A stretch of 64,000 nucleotides of DNA from Strigamia acuminata (lineage: Eukaryota; Arthropoda; Chilopoda; Geophilomorpha; Linotaeniidae): NCBI GenBank assembly GCA_949358305.1, contig OX442320.1, positions 8,386,259 to 8,450,258 on the forward strand, given 5' to 3'. Positions within the stretch are counted from its first letter, which is position 1. Every line of letters starts with the position of its first letter. This document shows positions 31,619 to 43,700 of the stretch, one piece after another. Below the pieces are notes generated by a model. That model saw nothing but the letters and a program-made list of their open reading frames with translations. It had not been told where the DNA came from and searched no databases. The translations under genes were made by a program, and so were the position numbers.

Positions 31619-33821
31619 ATGAAATTAATTTATAAAGGTCTGGATAAAGATGGAGGAGGGTAAGAAATACGAAGTGATTAATTGTGGGCGTTTGAATTGA
31701 TGATTTATTGCGAATTTACAGGGAAGTCGCTCTCGTCCCGGAGGAAGCTGAGGACATGTGGCACGCGTATAATTTGGTCGCAAAAGGCGACAGTCTGCGA
31801 GCAACCACCATACGTAAAGTTCAAACGGAATCTGCTACGGGAAGTGTGGGCAGCAATCGAGTGCGAACGATGCTGACCATACGTGTGGAAAATGTCGATT
31901 TTGACATGCAAGCGTGCCAACTTCGCGTCAAAGGACGAAATATAGCAGAAAACCAATACGTTAAAGTATTAAAACGTCTAAAATGATTAAAATTGATTTG
32001 GATTTTGATGTTTTTTGGTTTCAGATGGGTGCGTATCACACATTAGACTTGGAAACAAACAGGAAATTTAATTTATGTAAACAGCATTGGGACAGTATTC
32101 ATTTGGACAGAATTGGTACGTTTTTCGATGCAAGTGAATGGAATTTTTGTGTTTTTTGATGCAAGTGAATGGAATTTTTGTGTTTTTTGATGCAAGTGAA
32201 TGGAATTTTTGTGTTTTTCGATGCAAATGAATGGAATTTTTATGTTTTTCGATGCAAATGAATGGAATTTTGATATTTTTTGATGAAAATGAATGGAATT
32301 TTTATGTTTTTCGGTGCAAATGAATGGAATTTTTATGTTTTTCGATACAAATGAATGGAATTTTTATGTTTTTCGATACAAATGAATGGAATTTTTATGT
32401 TTTTCTGTGTAAATGAATGGAATTTTTATATTTTTTGATAAAAATGAATGAAATTTTTATGTTTTTCGGTGCAAATGAATGGAATTTTTATGTTTTTCGA
32501 TACAAATGAATGGAATTTTTATGTTTTTCGATACAAATGAATGGAATTTTTATGTTTTTCTGTGTAAATGAATGGAATTTTTATATTTTTTGATAAATGA
32601 ATGAAATTTTTATGTTTTTCGGTGCAAATGAATGGAACTTTTACATTTTTTGATGAAAATGGATGAGATTTTTAATATTTTTCTTGTTTTGTTTAGATAT
32701 GGCTTGTGATCCTACTCAACACGCTGATTTAGCTGCGGTGGTGATGCATGAAGGTATAGCTAATTTGTGTCTAATCACTGCTAGTATGACCTTATTTCGA
32801 GCAAAAATTGACATGTCAATACCAAGAAAAAGGAAAGGCATGTGTGCCCAACATGAGAAAGTGTGATTATTTCGTTTTCGTTTTATATCGTCGTTTAAAA
32901 ATTGTTTTTTTTGGCGTTTTTATTTTTTTAAGGGATTGCAGAAATTCTTCGATAATGTCATTCAAGCGATTCTACGCCACGTTAATTTCGAAAGTTAATA
33001 TCGATTCAATCGGATTTCAAACAGGTTTTCTGATGAATTTAATTATATAATGTTTTTTTTTTTAGTTGTGAAATGTTGTTTGGTGGGAAGTCCCGGTTTT
33101 GTTAAAGACCAGTTTTTTGAATACATGATGCAACAAGCCGTGAAATTAGATCAGCGACCAATCATCGAAAATAAATCGAAATTTGTCCTCGTTCACTCGT
33201 CAAATGGATTCAAACACGCACTCGGAGGTGATAATTTACAAAAAAAAATCAATTTCCCATTAAAACAACAACAATTTACCGTATTTTCGCGTAGAAATTC
33301 TCGCCGACCCCACCGTGACGTCGAAATTAAGCGACACGAAGGCTGCCGGTGAAGTGAGAGCTTTGGATACTTTTTACACGATGCTACAAAACGAGCCGTC
33401 AAAAGCATTTTACGGGTAAAAAAATAAAAATAAAAATAAAATATTAAGAAAAACCAATCAAATCGCGATAAAAATTGGTGATTTTTCAGATTAAAACACG
33501 TCGAAAAAGCAAACGAAGCTCAAGCTATAGAAACACTACTTATTTCCGACAATTTATTCCGATCTCAAGATTTCGCAGCGAGAAAACAATACGTAACATT
33601 AGTCGACAGTTGTCGCGAAAACGGTGGCGACGTCAAAGTGTTTTCCAGCTTACATATATCAGGAGAACGTAAAAACGAGCAAAACCACACGAAAAAAACT
33701 CATATAATAACAAAAATTCCTTTTAATTCCCACAGAATTAGACCAATTGACCGGCGTCGCCGCCATCCTTCGTTTCCCGATGCCGGAGCTGGAAGACACC
33801 AGCGACGACGACGAAGCTTGA
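31619..33821 (+). CDS. pelo: Pelota, mRNA surveillance / ribosome rescue factor
   Basis: eRF1-like protein that with Hbs1 dissociates stalled ribosomes (no-go and non-stop decay) and is needed in germline stem cells. Nine exons: 31619-31659, 31722-31965, 32025-32115, 32697-32860, 32933-32993, 33066-33227, 33295-33415, 33490-33668, 33736-33821; 382 residues. Conserved blocks: [37 protein letters not shown] (N-terminal domain that replaces eRF1's NIKS codon reader), KGMGAYHT-type region, the central [18 protein letters not shown], then [26 protein letters not shown] and [22 protein letters not shown]. There is no GGQ motif, as expected for pelota. Intron 3 (581 nt) is filled by a minisatellite; the other introns are 58-74 nt. 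Confidence 0.97.
32120..32680. repeat. 31-bp minisatellite in pelota intron 3
   Basis: About 18 tandem copies of a roughly 31-bp unit containing AATGAATGGAATTTTTATG and TTTTTCGATACAA variants. Higher-order order is visible: a multi-unit block with the TCTGTGTAAAT variant recurs twice. Confidence 0.92.
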
Positions 33822-33993
33822 ATTATTACTTCATTATTTATGACTAAACACACACGACACGACGCGAGCGAGGCACTGCGAACGTGCCTTAACCGCTAAT
33901 CAATAATTAGTCGACAAAAATTATTTGTGACTTAATTTATTCTGGAAAAAAAATGAAAATTTAAAAACAATGTACAGTAAATAGAAATATGAA

Positions 33994-35628
33994 TTAAAGT
34001 AAGGATGGAAATAACTCTTGGAATGATTCTTCCCACAATTGATTCTCTTCGTCCATTGAATAATGATTCGTGTCTAAGCAACTGTTTGGCGAGTAAATTG
34101 AAGCGCTGCTCTCGTAATCCGAGTCCGTGGCGGGCGATCTGGGATCCAAAGTGAATTTGACGTCGTCGTTGGCGTCGTAGAAGCCCGGACTCGCGATGTC
34201 GATTAAGTCGTCGGACGTCAAGTCGTCCGGCGACGTGACGGTGATGGAAATGCGCGTTTGCTCGTCCGCGCAATTGCTCGAATCCCGCGTGTCCGATCCA
34301 TCTTGTTCCAGAATAACTTCCGACACAAATTCGTCGTCGCTTTGCGGCACGACGAGCACGTTTTCCGGCGGTTTGCCGTATACGTGGTCCGATTTTATGT
34401 TCTCTCGGTCGGATTCCAATTGCTTTGTTGTGGGCCCCACCATTCGATCGCTGGTTCGATTTTCGTCAGGATTTGTCTGTTTTTTTTTTTTAGAATAAAT
34501 TTTCATATTTTTTAAATGGGAAATTCAAACGAACTTGTTTGAAGTCAACGATGTCTGTGCAGATGTTATTTGGTTCGTCCAATTGTTCGGTGATTTCTTG
34601 TAGGACGTCCATGAGCTGATCAGGTTCAACGTCAGCCAACCAACGAAGTGCGTCATCCAAAGAGTAGCCACCAACTGGTCCTGTCCCTTCGGCAGAGGGT
34701 CATTAATGAGCGATGCGTACTCAAGGGATTCGTGGGATAAACTGTCTTTGCATGACGACTGCGTATAATCTGGCTCCTGGACAAGGAAATTAATAAGAAT
34801 TATTCGTTATTGATCCAAATAGTCGTTTTTTTGTTATTCGAGGGCGGCTACAATTTGAATGCGACTCTTAATTGCGTAAATACGGTGTTAATTACACACT
34901 GAATTTTGTTTTTACACTGTAGATGTGTTCCGGGTAAAAATAAATGTTAAAAACGAAGAGAATTCCAAAAATATTTCGTAAAAAATTACAATTAAAGGAA
35001 ATATTTAAGTTAAATTATAAAAAGGCAATTTTTTAATGTTAAAATCGTGTAAAAACGGAATTGAATTTTATTTTTCTAGGTTAGTAAATTATATATTTAT
35101 CTTTTATTACCTGTTTGATATTCACCGGTAAATCGACCAAACTTAATCGTTTTTTCAATTCCTCGTTTTCCTTTTCTAGTTTTTCGTTTTTACTATTTAA
35201 TCTGTGCACTTCATTGATTAATTTTTCGGTCTGCAATGAACAACAACGTTTTAGTTTCGTAAAATTCGTGTAATTTATGAATATCAAACGACCTTATTGT
35301 GCAGTTTTTGTACTTCAATTTCCAATACGTCCATTCGGGCCTTTTTCCTGTCTCTGGCCGACTGCGCAGCAACTCGGTTTTTTAATTTCCTGTTGGTAAA
35401 ATTGTGTAAATATGTTTTTGTGTACTCGGATACGGGATTTTTGTTTGCTTACCTCCTTAATACTTTCTCCTCGGTCGATAAATGATCCAAACGTTGTCTT
35501 TTGCGGGTTTTAATTGAGCTATGCTCGAGATGTAAAATGGATGACATCTTCACGTTATTTTTGGGTTCCATCAAACGTGTTTTGTCCAAAGTGATGGGAG
35601 CGATGATGATGGTTTTTGGAATAGCCAT
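33994..35628 (-). CDS. Xbp1: X-box binding protein 1 (bZIP, unfolded protein response)
   Basis: ER-stress transcription factor activated by IRE1-mediated cytoplasmic splicing. Exons: 35628-35453, 35389-35293, 35230-35111, 34776-34535, 34476-33994. Residues about 45-125 form the bZIP: basic region KLKNRVAAQSARDRKKAR then a leucine zipper with LEIEVQKLHNK and INEVHRLNSKNEKL. Exon 4 encodes two frames. Unspliced mRNA reads through INDPLPKGQ...LWMTHFVGWLTLNL (hydrophobic) and stops early in exon 5. Removing 23 nt (34692-34670) shifts into GYSLDDALRWLADVEP and then exon 5, giving a 364-residue active form that ends WEESFQELFPSLL. All conventional introns phase correctly with this shift. Tail-to-tail with pelota (172 bp). 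Confidence 0.95.
34670..34699 (-). promoter_or_regulatory. Xbp1: IRE1 cleavage hairpin and predicted 23-nt mini-intron of Xbp1
   Basis: CCCT-CTGCCGA-AGGG on the minus strand is a 4-bp stem with a seven-base loop matching the IRE1 consensus C-x-G|C-x-G-x; the cut falls between 34693 and 34692. The frame switch needed to reach the active C-terminus requires removal of a length of 2 mod 3; 23 nt ends at 34670. The 3' loop does not fit the consensus. Confidence 0.75.
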
Positions 35629-35860
35629 AGCTCTAATTAAAACCGCGCGAGCACAAATTTAAGGACTCTGCTGAAAAGGAGGTCACACCTTACTACGTTG
35701 TTTCTTCCACGTTGGCAATTTTGAGTTGTCGTCATCCGATTGGTTGGCGAGATATATAACGTAATGGTTATCGCCCGCGATTGGTGCATTCCTAGCAACA
35801 TATGCAGTGATCTGTGGCCTTGGTTACTCATGCCAGCTGATGCAACTTTGTTTGTTTCCA
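35629..35860 (-). promoter_or_regulatory. Xbp1: Xbp1 promoter region
   Basis: Upstream of the Xbp1 start, on the minus strand, are a TATATAT sequence (about 35752-35758), two CCAAT boxes (one near 35740, one near 35785) and an AACGTGG element (35707-35713) plus GATGACGAC. CCAAT with ACGTGG-type sites is the kind of combination found in ER-stress promoters, but the spacing does not match a canonical ERSE. Confidence 0.35.
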
Positions 35861-36146
35861 ATGCAATTTCCGCGTTTATTTTATCATTAAGCTGCAGAGT
35901 TTAATCTGAGGGTAAAAAGCAATGAAGTAGCGAAGCAAGTGTTGTACTTCTGCTGTTAAATTGCTTTTGTAATGTCTTGTTCATCAACTAAAATGATAAA
36001 TAAATCATAAAATTCTAAATTTATTATTTTTGTTACATTTCCTAAATATGATGTTACGAATAGTAAAAATAGTAAAATTAAAATTGTGTGATGTAGAATT
36101 GGAGCAATCAATAAATCACCAATCCAAATAATCCAACGACGTTTCG

Positions 36147-36255
36147 ATCTAAAAACTAAAATATTTTGTGTTTTACTTCAATTTTAAACCAAAAATGACA
36201 TCATTTCCTGTCTAAACCCAAATTAAAATTTAAAATACACTTAAACTAAAATTGT
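36147..36255. mobile_element. MITE copy, 'gaatgcagctagtg' family
   Basis: CTAAAAACTAAAATATTTTG through ACACTTAAACTAAAATTGTAATC matches the internal sequence of the complete elements at 48988-49130 and 49311-49450. The outer right end is lost. Confidence 0.65.
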
Positions 36256-36427
36256 AATCTTTTTTTTTCAACGCGGAAATTATTGTTGTGTGTGTGTCCG
36301 TGAAGATATTTGACAAAAAATATCATTAAACACTTATTTTTCTTTAATTGAAAAAGTGAAAAAGTAAAAAAAAAAAAGACAAGCTTTTTTTAAAAGACAA
36401 GCATATAATAAAATAAAATAAAACGTT

Positions 36428-39400
36428 TCATCTGGAACACGTTGGTCTCATCGTTAACAATTTACACTTTGATTCATGGATCACCCAATTCGCTGCCTGC
36501 GAAATAAACAAACAAAAACAAATAAATAAATAAATTGACAAACAAAAATCCAAAATCAAACTACCTGGCACGCTTCCGAGCAGTAACAAACCGATCTACA
36601 CAGCGTACAATACAAACTAGCCTTGTTATGACAGTTAAAACACAACAGATCACAGCGATTAATACTTGGCTCCTCCGACTCCGTGTGCTGCACAGACTGC
36701 TGCAGAAAAATCAATAAAAATCAATAAAAATCAATAAAAATCAATAAAAACCATTTTCCCTCATTTCCTACCTGATGCACACTAGAATTGGCTCGTTGTG
36801 GCGTCGGATACCACCCACTTTGTTGTCCCTGTCGATCGGGGACCACTTCTCGTCTCTCGTCGACATAACTAGCACCTGTACTTGGCACATGACTTCGAAC
36901 AACATTCTGATTCACATTCGCTCTCTCCACATAATGTTCGTTCGAACGGCCGCAATTTTGGCCGACATTTGGCAACTGCACACCGCCGTAATGCTGATTC
37001 GGCCCGGGCATTTGATACGAATGCGCTTCGTGCGGACTCCTTAACAAATCCTTAAGATTCGGCGACGACATTTGATGCGCCGCTTTCGGTGTCGGTGCGT
37101 GGTGCACGGTGTGGTGCGGCATCCCATGTTGCACGTGGCTTTGCTGAGCCTGCACCGCGTGATGCATCGCGTGCTGCTGCATCGAAGATGACGAATTCGA
37201 TCCGTTACTCTGCCGATGCGACGAATGCATCGCGTACTGCGGCGCTTGTGTCTGATGAGCCGATGCTTGCGCGTGTGGATTTCCGTGCCCCATGCGCTGC
37301 TGCATCAAACTCGGACTCCCAACGTGAGATCCCATTTGATACGGCGACGCTGGCGCCAGCATGGTGCGCTGCAGCATGTGAGTCGTTTGTGTTCGCGCGG
37401 GCGTTTGATGCGCGGCAACGGGCGCGTGAACCGTGTGTTGCTGCGGACTGGCGTGTTGCGTGCGATTTTGATGAGCACGGGCATTCGGCGCATTGTTCAC
37501 GGGGTAGTGCGATTGTGGCATTGCGGACGGACTCGTGCGTGGCGGGTGCGCGTTGTAGCGATTTTGAGCGCTCGTTTGGTGTAAATTCGCATCTGGGTGC
37601 GCTGTGCGGTGCGGAATGGTTGCATTTTGAGCTTGGTGGTACGATGGCGAGTCCGTGTGCACCGGACGATGAGAATTTGGCGCGGACATTGCCTGATATA
37701 TCATTTGTTGCTGATAATAAGCCTCTTCGTGGCGCCTGCGATTCAAGCGCTCTTCATCTACCATCTGCCGCTTCCGATGCATTTCCTCCTGTTCCAATAA
37801 GCGTCGTTTGCGACTCTGTTGTTCGTGGGTCGAACGTATTTGAGCAATTTGTGGCGGCGCTTCCGAGTGTTGCGGCATCTGGTGGTAAGGCGGCGGTGGA
37901 TATTGCGCCGGGTATTGATTCGCGCAACATGGCGGCGGTCCTTCCACGTGACAGGCTTTGTTTGCGGACGGAATGGGGGCATGGGCCGGGGCCGGGGCAG
38001 GGAGAGGGAGAGTGGCGGCAGTGGTGTTGGTTGTGAGTTCGGCTTCAGTTTGTTTCTGTTTCGGATCGTTTTTCTGCTCGTCGATCGGATCGCGAGCGTT
38101 TTCAGTCGCCATTTTGGGAGCGTCGTATTTCGGCGAGGACGAATTGCTCGAATTGTTCGGTTTCACGAACAGCTTCTTGTATTCGTCCATCAAGCGCAGC
38201 GTCATCTCCTTCTCCTTCTTCATGAGCATGAAATTCTCCCGCTGCGCTTCGCATTTCGACGCCATCTTGTCCAGGATCTCCACCTCCGACTGATAACGCT
38301 CGTACTCCAGATCCAACTGTTCGACGTCGTTCAAAACGTCGGGAGATAAGTGGCAGTGTGTTCCGTCCGGGCTCTGGTTGTTCACGTTCGGAGAGTTCGT
38401 CGAACAACCGCGGCTGTCCTCGCAAATCGCCTTCTTCGGTTCGCTTTTCGGCGTCGTCGTGACGGTTTTCGGCGCCTCGTTTGGCGGAATGCGCACTCGT
38501 TTTGGCACCGCAACCATCACTTTCTCCTCGAACACGATCCTCTTTTTCTCTTCCGTGAGTCGTGTCGACTCGTTAACTTCGTGGACGATCATGACGTCGT
38601 CCGAATCGGATGCAATTTCGACACTTTTTTTAATTTTCTCCGACTGCTCTTCCGGTTTCGCAATTATTTCCGACTTCTGGTCAGTTTCCGCAATATTTTC
38701 CGACTTCTGGTCAGTTTCCGCAATATTTTCCGACTTCTGGTCTGTTTTTGATATTTTTTCCGACTTCGGGTCCGTTTTTGCAATTTTTATCGGCTCTTTC
38801 GACGTTCCGGGCGCCGAGTCGTTCGCCGACTCCGTTTGTTTGGGCAAATTTGAATTCAATTCCGAACTCACCGTTTGCGGCTCTCCGACTTTTGGCGTCA
38901 AGACGTTAAGTTTAGCCGGGTGAATTAGAAGAGCGTGTTCCGCCGATGTCGCCGGCAACGACGGCGTTGCGACGAATGTGATCACATTCACGGCAGACTT
39001 GTTCACCACCTCTTCGCAGGATCGATTCGGCGGGAGCGACACGTGTGTGTTGTCACCGGCGACTGCAACTGAAGTAAAATTCAAATATTAAAAAACTTAA
39101 GCATTAAACACATCAAATTTTTTTATTTCTTATTTTTTTGATACTTACTCGGACTTCTTGTTTGTTTTGCGGGCGATTTTGCCACGGCGATGGCAACGAG
39201 ACCCGACGAACTGCAAAAAAAGAAGAAAAAAAAGTCATTACTCGATGCAAAACAGGAAAATTGTAAAAAAAAAAAAATAATAAAACAAAAATTAATAAAT
39301 AAATTAAATGAAAACTAGAAACTTAAAATGAAGAAAGAAAAAAACGAGATAAAAAAAAAAACGAAAATTTGAAAAAAAAACTATAAATGAATTCAAAGGA

Positions 39401-40970
39401 AAAAAAAAATAGATGAAAGCTAGAAATGAATTCAGAAAAGTATAAATTAAAAGACAAAATAGTTTCTTGCTGCACGCGACGCAACGCAACAAATCAATTC
39501 GAGTTTCATCCGACATTTAACTGATATTTACAAGCTCAAAAATGTCATAAAATGTCATGACGCGCTGCACAGACACAGATCATATCACACGTAACAAAAA
39601 TGTACCAAAAACAATAACAAAACAGAGTTACAAAAACCAATAACCATCCAAAAAAATAATTTAAAAAAACCCGTACAGAGTGCGCTGTGGCGGCGCATTA
39701 ATCGGCAAATGCGTGCTGCTCCTCCTCGGTGGCTTTATGGACATATCTCCGCTGTTAATTTTATTCTCCAGCCAATTATGTCCCGGTATTTCCTGCTCCA
39801 GCCTCCTTTTCTGCGCTTCCTCTTCACTTCCGGATAACATCGAACTAGAGTTGACAGTTTTCTTCTTTTTAACCACTATTATCAACAGAAAAAACAACAA
39901 AAATCAACACCCGCACGCAAATCGAGCACAAAATCCACAATTAAAGCAATAAAGCCCCAAATAATCTCACAATTACCGTTACTACGCTTTGCGCAGTCAT
40001 CCTTCTGCTGAGCGGACGTATTTTTTCCCGTAAACCTTGAAGGATAAAGGACAACACTTTTGGTAGTACCTTTCTCCCGAATCGGTTCGACCGGTTCGGC
40101 GGGCGCCGTGGATTCAACATCACTGTCGGATGCGCTGCCATTACCGCTGCTCATCGACCCATCGCTGTATTTCGTCGCGATACGGAACCCCAATTTCTTA
40201 TACCCTTTATTCGAGCCGAAAAGTCCGAGTTGCCGCGTACCGTCGAACGTGAAAACACTCGAGTTTTTTATCTCGGGCGACGGCACCAACCGAGAATTCA
40301 AAGCCGACGGTGACGAATCCGTGTCCGACGCATGCGCACTTTGTTTAACGTCAACAATTTGTTTAACGTCAACACTTTTGTTCGCACTTTTGCGAATCTT
40401 TCGCGGACTATTTTTCCGGCTTTTTTTCGGCTGCGGCGTAGACACACTTATCGGTGCTTCCTCGTCACTTCCGGAAGTCAGCAACGTTTCCGGCAGCTTG
40501 GGTTTCTCCGGCGCAGCGATCTTCCGGACCGAAAGTTTCTCTATAGATTCAAGCTTGTCAAACATGGGGTCAAAGTTGTATTTCGATCTGGACGAACCAC
40601 TTCGTTCTTTCTTAACAATCGGCGATTCCCGTGCGTCTTCCGGTACGATATTGTTTACTTCAACAACGGGCACTTCCTCCTGCGAGACTTCCGGCACAAT
40701 GCTGTTTTCGGGCATGAGAAAAGGGTCCAAATCCGCCGCTTGTCCGCGCACACTGTGGATGCAGAATCCTAACTCGCTGCCGTTCGCCGGCTCGATTTCG
40801 TTGTCCCACGGCGACACAGGCTCGACGACGGGTCTGTACGAAGCCAATGCTTCGTCGTCGGTGGCTTTCGGTGTGGCTAAGTTCGCCATAATGTTGGCGA
40901 AACAACCGGCCAAACGCTTCTTGTTGAAAACAAACGTTTTGGTTTTCTCATTTAGTCCGCGGTCTCCCAT
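36428..40970 (-). CDS. Large MYND zinc-finger protein (gene A)
   Basis: Probable nuclear co-regulator. Exons: 40970-39977, 39875-39671, 39210-39149, 39068-36772, 36699-36565, 36496-36428; 1253 residues. N-terminal part is acidic/Ser-rich with basic patches (KKSRKNSPRKIRKSANK) and a GHNWLENKI motif. The middle has short repeats of EKIAETDQKSEN type, a coiled coil (LEYERYQSEVEILDKM... to MDEYKKLF), a Pro-rich stretch and a long Gln/His/Met-rich low-complexity region with LKDLLRSP. The C-terminal MYND finger has CFNC, CTLC, CYCSEAC and a final His/Cys pair (WVIHESKC), coded by a 135-nt exon plus a short last exon. MYND domains bind proline-rich peptides in corepressors. I do not recognise an orthologue. 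Paralogous in layout to the gene at 57985. An acceptor just upstream of the start suggests a 5' UTR intron. Confidence 0.82.
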
Positions 40971-41358
40971 CCTGCACTATCACAATCTGTCAAGAGAGAT
41001 TGAAAAATACCGTAGAGAAATATTTAAAGAAATAATTAATTTTCAACCTAGATTGAAAGGAGAAGAGCTATTTGATGCGTAAATACTGAGGTGCAAAATC
41101 AATTGACACATAAGGAGGAGGCTTTAGTTTCTAGGCATGCGCCTTGTGGTGTTGTTTACACTTGTTAGGAAAAAGTAAATTAAATATTAATTCTTAATTT
41201 CTATTAGTTTTTTTAATTCAATATTTCAGTAAAAAAAACACCAGTGCACAGCTCTATCCAATATAATAAGGCGTGACTGACACATCACCTGTACAAACAA
41301 TTGTCCATTCACCTCTGTGGTTGGAGCCTTCAATACCCTCTAGATTTCTTCGTATTAG
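40971..41358. other. Intergenic, upstream of MYND gene A
   Basis: Contains the 5' UTR acceptor of gene A (CTCTTGACAG on the minus strand near 40990) and A/T-rich sequence. No gene seen. Confidence 0.4.
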
Positions 41359-41911
41359 CACAGACCTAAATACACTAGACTGCGAACTTTACATTGGGCC
41401 CAGCTTGTGAGCGGAGGAGGCATTGTTGTCAGAAAGTGACGTCACTGATTCTCTCCAACTTCCTGTCGTCTTAAATTTGTGAATTTAATAAAATTTTGTG
41501 TTATTTTCGGGTTAAATTTGTAAATGAAATATAATTTAGAGTCATTAACAACTGAAATTCGTAAATTTCACTTAATTTCCAGTCATTTTCAAATTCAGAT
41601 ATTTTCAAATTTGCGTCATTTTCATCAAAATTCGATTCATTTTTATCAAAATTCGATTCGTTTTCATCAAAATTGAATTTATTTTCATCAAAATTCAAGT
41701 CATTTTCATCATAATTTCAGTCATTTTCAAATTGGATTCATTTTCATCAAAATTCGAGTCATTTTCGTTTGGAAATTTTGATTGAGTGCTGTTTTCAGGC
41801 AGCCATTACGTTGACAGGAAGTGACAGATACTATAGTGCTGCCACTTCCGGTGTTCATACGCTTCTTACCCACAATCCCTCAGTTCGCAGTCTATTGTAT
41901 TTAGGTCTGTG
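41359..41911. mobile_element. Non-autonomous DNA transposon, 553 bp, with internal minisatellite
   Basis: Terminal inverted repeats of about 33 bp: CACAGACCTAAATACACTAG followed by ACTGCGAACT, mirrored by AGTTCGCAGTCTATTGTATT then TAGGTCTGTG. Both sides are flanked by GTATTAG, a 7-bp target-site duplication (possibly 8 with one change). No transposase ORF. A 24-bp tandem repeat fills part of the interior. Confidence 0.85.
41575..41770. repeat. 24-bp tandem repeat (ATTTTCATCAAAATTCGA units)
   Basis: Seven to eight imperfect units, inside the 553-bp element. Read on the minus strand it gives a short ORF of NFDENES repeats, which I regard as a by-product. Confidence 0.85.
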
Positions 41912-41968
41912 GTATTAGCAGTATTGCAGGGAATATCCCATGAGGTTCAAAAATATATTTTACTATAT

Positions 41969-42193
41969 AGTAGAGCCTCGATTATCGGAACTAATTGGGG
42001 ACATGGGCGTTCATAAAACCGAATTGTTTGGATAATCGAACATTAGGTTTAAACACATACTGTACTGCATATGAAAATAAAGTCATTAAAATATAGTTAG
42101 AAAGCATTAAAACCAACAAACAATGGATAAACATCGTCAAAAACATTAAAAATCAATTAAAAAATCGTATAACCGATGTTCCGAGGCTCTACC
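41969..42193. mobile_element. pogo/Tigger-like MITE
   Basis: Left end GTAGAGCCTCGATTATCGGA and right end ATGTTCCGAGGCTCTAC are inverted repeats with the GAGCCTCGATTATC start typical of pogo-type elements. About 225 bp, non-coding. Confidence 0.65.
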
Positions 42194-43500
42194 AAAATTT
42201 ATAGCATTTCGCTGAATTAAGTACTCGGTACGTTATTTGAACATTAAATAATGAATTTCATAATGCAATTGAAAAAATGCATTTATATTTGACAAATAAC
42301 AGTATTGAGAACACATTTCATTACACGTTTTACAAAATGTATTATCGTTTGCAAAAATGTATTACAAAATGCATTCTCGTGAATTTTTACCTGTCAAACC
42401 TGAATTTCTTTCCCCCGTATTTGCAAAATAGATATGTTAGCTCCTGAATTATTTCTAGTTTTGTCTACCCTTGCTTACATTTCTTTTCCAATCATCTTTG
42501 ATGAACTATTTTTCAAATTAAATTGGACAAACCTCCATTTTTTCTTCTATTTCTGTTGGGTTTTATTAAAGCAGGTCATCTGCTGCATGGATTACATTTC
42601 ACTTTTCACCCTTTCTACCTCAAGGAATTTGCCCACACTTTTCAACTTTTTGTTTGTACCCTGTGTGTCCAAGTTTTCCCTTTTGTCTTATCTGGCCACA
42701 TTACCCTCATTTATTCACCAAACAATCCTCAAGCAGTTGTTAATTGTTGTAGCATAATGCATGCTGCCATCCACCACATACATTATTAGCAGTGTTTTAG
42801 GGTTAAACTGTATAGGTTTATCCATAAACCTGGTGAACTACAAACTAAACCTAACACAGTGTTTATTTCCATAGAAAATCCAAAATTAAATATCTGTATT
42901 GATTCACATCAATTTTGTTATTTTTGTTTTATTTCACCTGATATGACTTATTCCTGATGGTAAGTAATAAAACATGAAAATTGACTGAGTAGCAGCAGGG
43001 TTGGATTTTATCATAAATTAATTTAATATTACTTTACCAGTATTAATAATTTATTTCTTGTGAGCTAACTTTTATTTTTGGTTTATTTCAGGTTTAAAAA
43101 TTGGAAAAATGATTAAATATTGTGTTTTAAACTTCAAAGTTGGTTGAATTAAGTGGTTTACACTTCATAAATGGAGATATTTAGTCTTTCAAAAGTGAAA
43201 GTTGAGTGAAATTAGTGTTTTAATCGTGAATATTTGGTGACTTTTGTGTTTTTTCTTCAAAAGTGGTTAAATTTGCAGAAGAGATACAGTAAGTCATTTC
43301 TAGAAGTCAAACAAGTGATTTAAATTTCACTAACAGTAGGCACATTCAATAACTTCTTGCCTGATAAGATCTTATCTGACAAGAAGATGAGTGCTGACCT
43401 AATCCCGACTATTACTCAGGCGCAAGGTGTATTTGATACGAGAAGAGAATTTACCGATAGAAAATAATGTAGGTAGTAAAAATGAGATAGTGAACATGAG
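42194..43500. other. Gene-poor A/T-rich sequence
   Basis: Only short unlikely ORFs (hydrophobic, A/T-driven). No gene, RNA or repeat family identified. Confidence 0.4.
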
Positions 43501-43514
43501 AATTTACCTTGAGA

Positions 43515-43700
43515 TTAGGCTTAACAAAACAACAATCGTTCTCCCGACCAATCAAACCGCTTTTGACATTTGATACTTGGTTCGTAAAGGCTGCAACAGA
43601 GGGCGCCAGTAGCAAGATAAAAATTCTCAGGAAAAATGCACCAATAAGACGTCAAAATTGGTTTGTTACGTGAAGATTATTGTTGTTTACTCTAAAAAGA
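43515..43700. mobile_element. Partial copy of inverted-repeat element
   Basis: TTAACAAAACAACAATCGTT followed by CTCCCGACCAATC matches one arm of the element at 46497-46735. The opposite arm is degraded. Confidence 0.55.

Noticed and set aside
37089-38036. 315-codon plus-strand ORF within MYND gene A
   Set aside because: Antisense shadow of the Gln/His-rich exon 4; composition explained by the real frame.
41501-41698. Minus-strand ORF of NFDEN repeats
   Set aside because: Product of a 24-bp DNA repeat inside a transposon, no start context or conservation.
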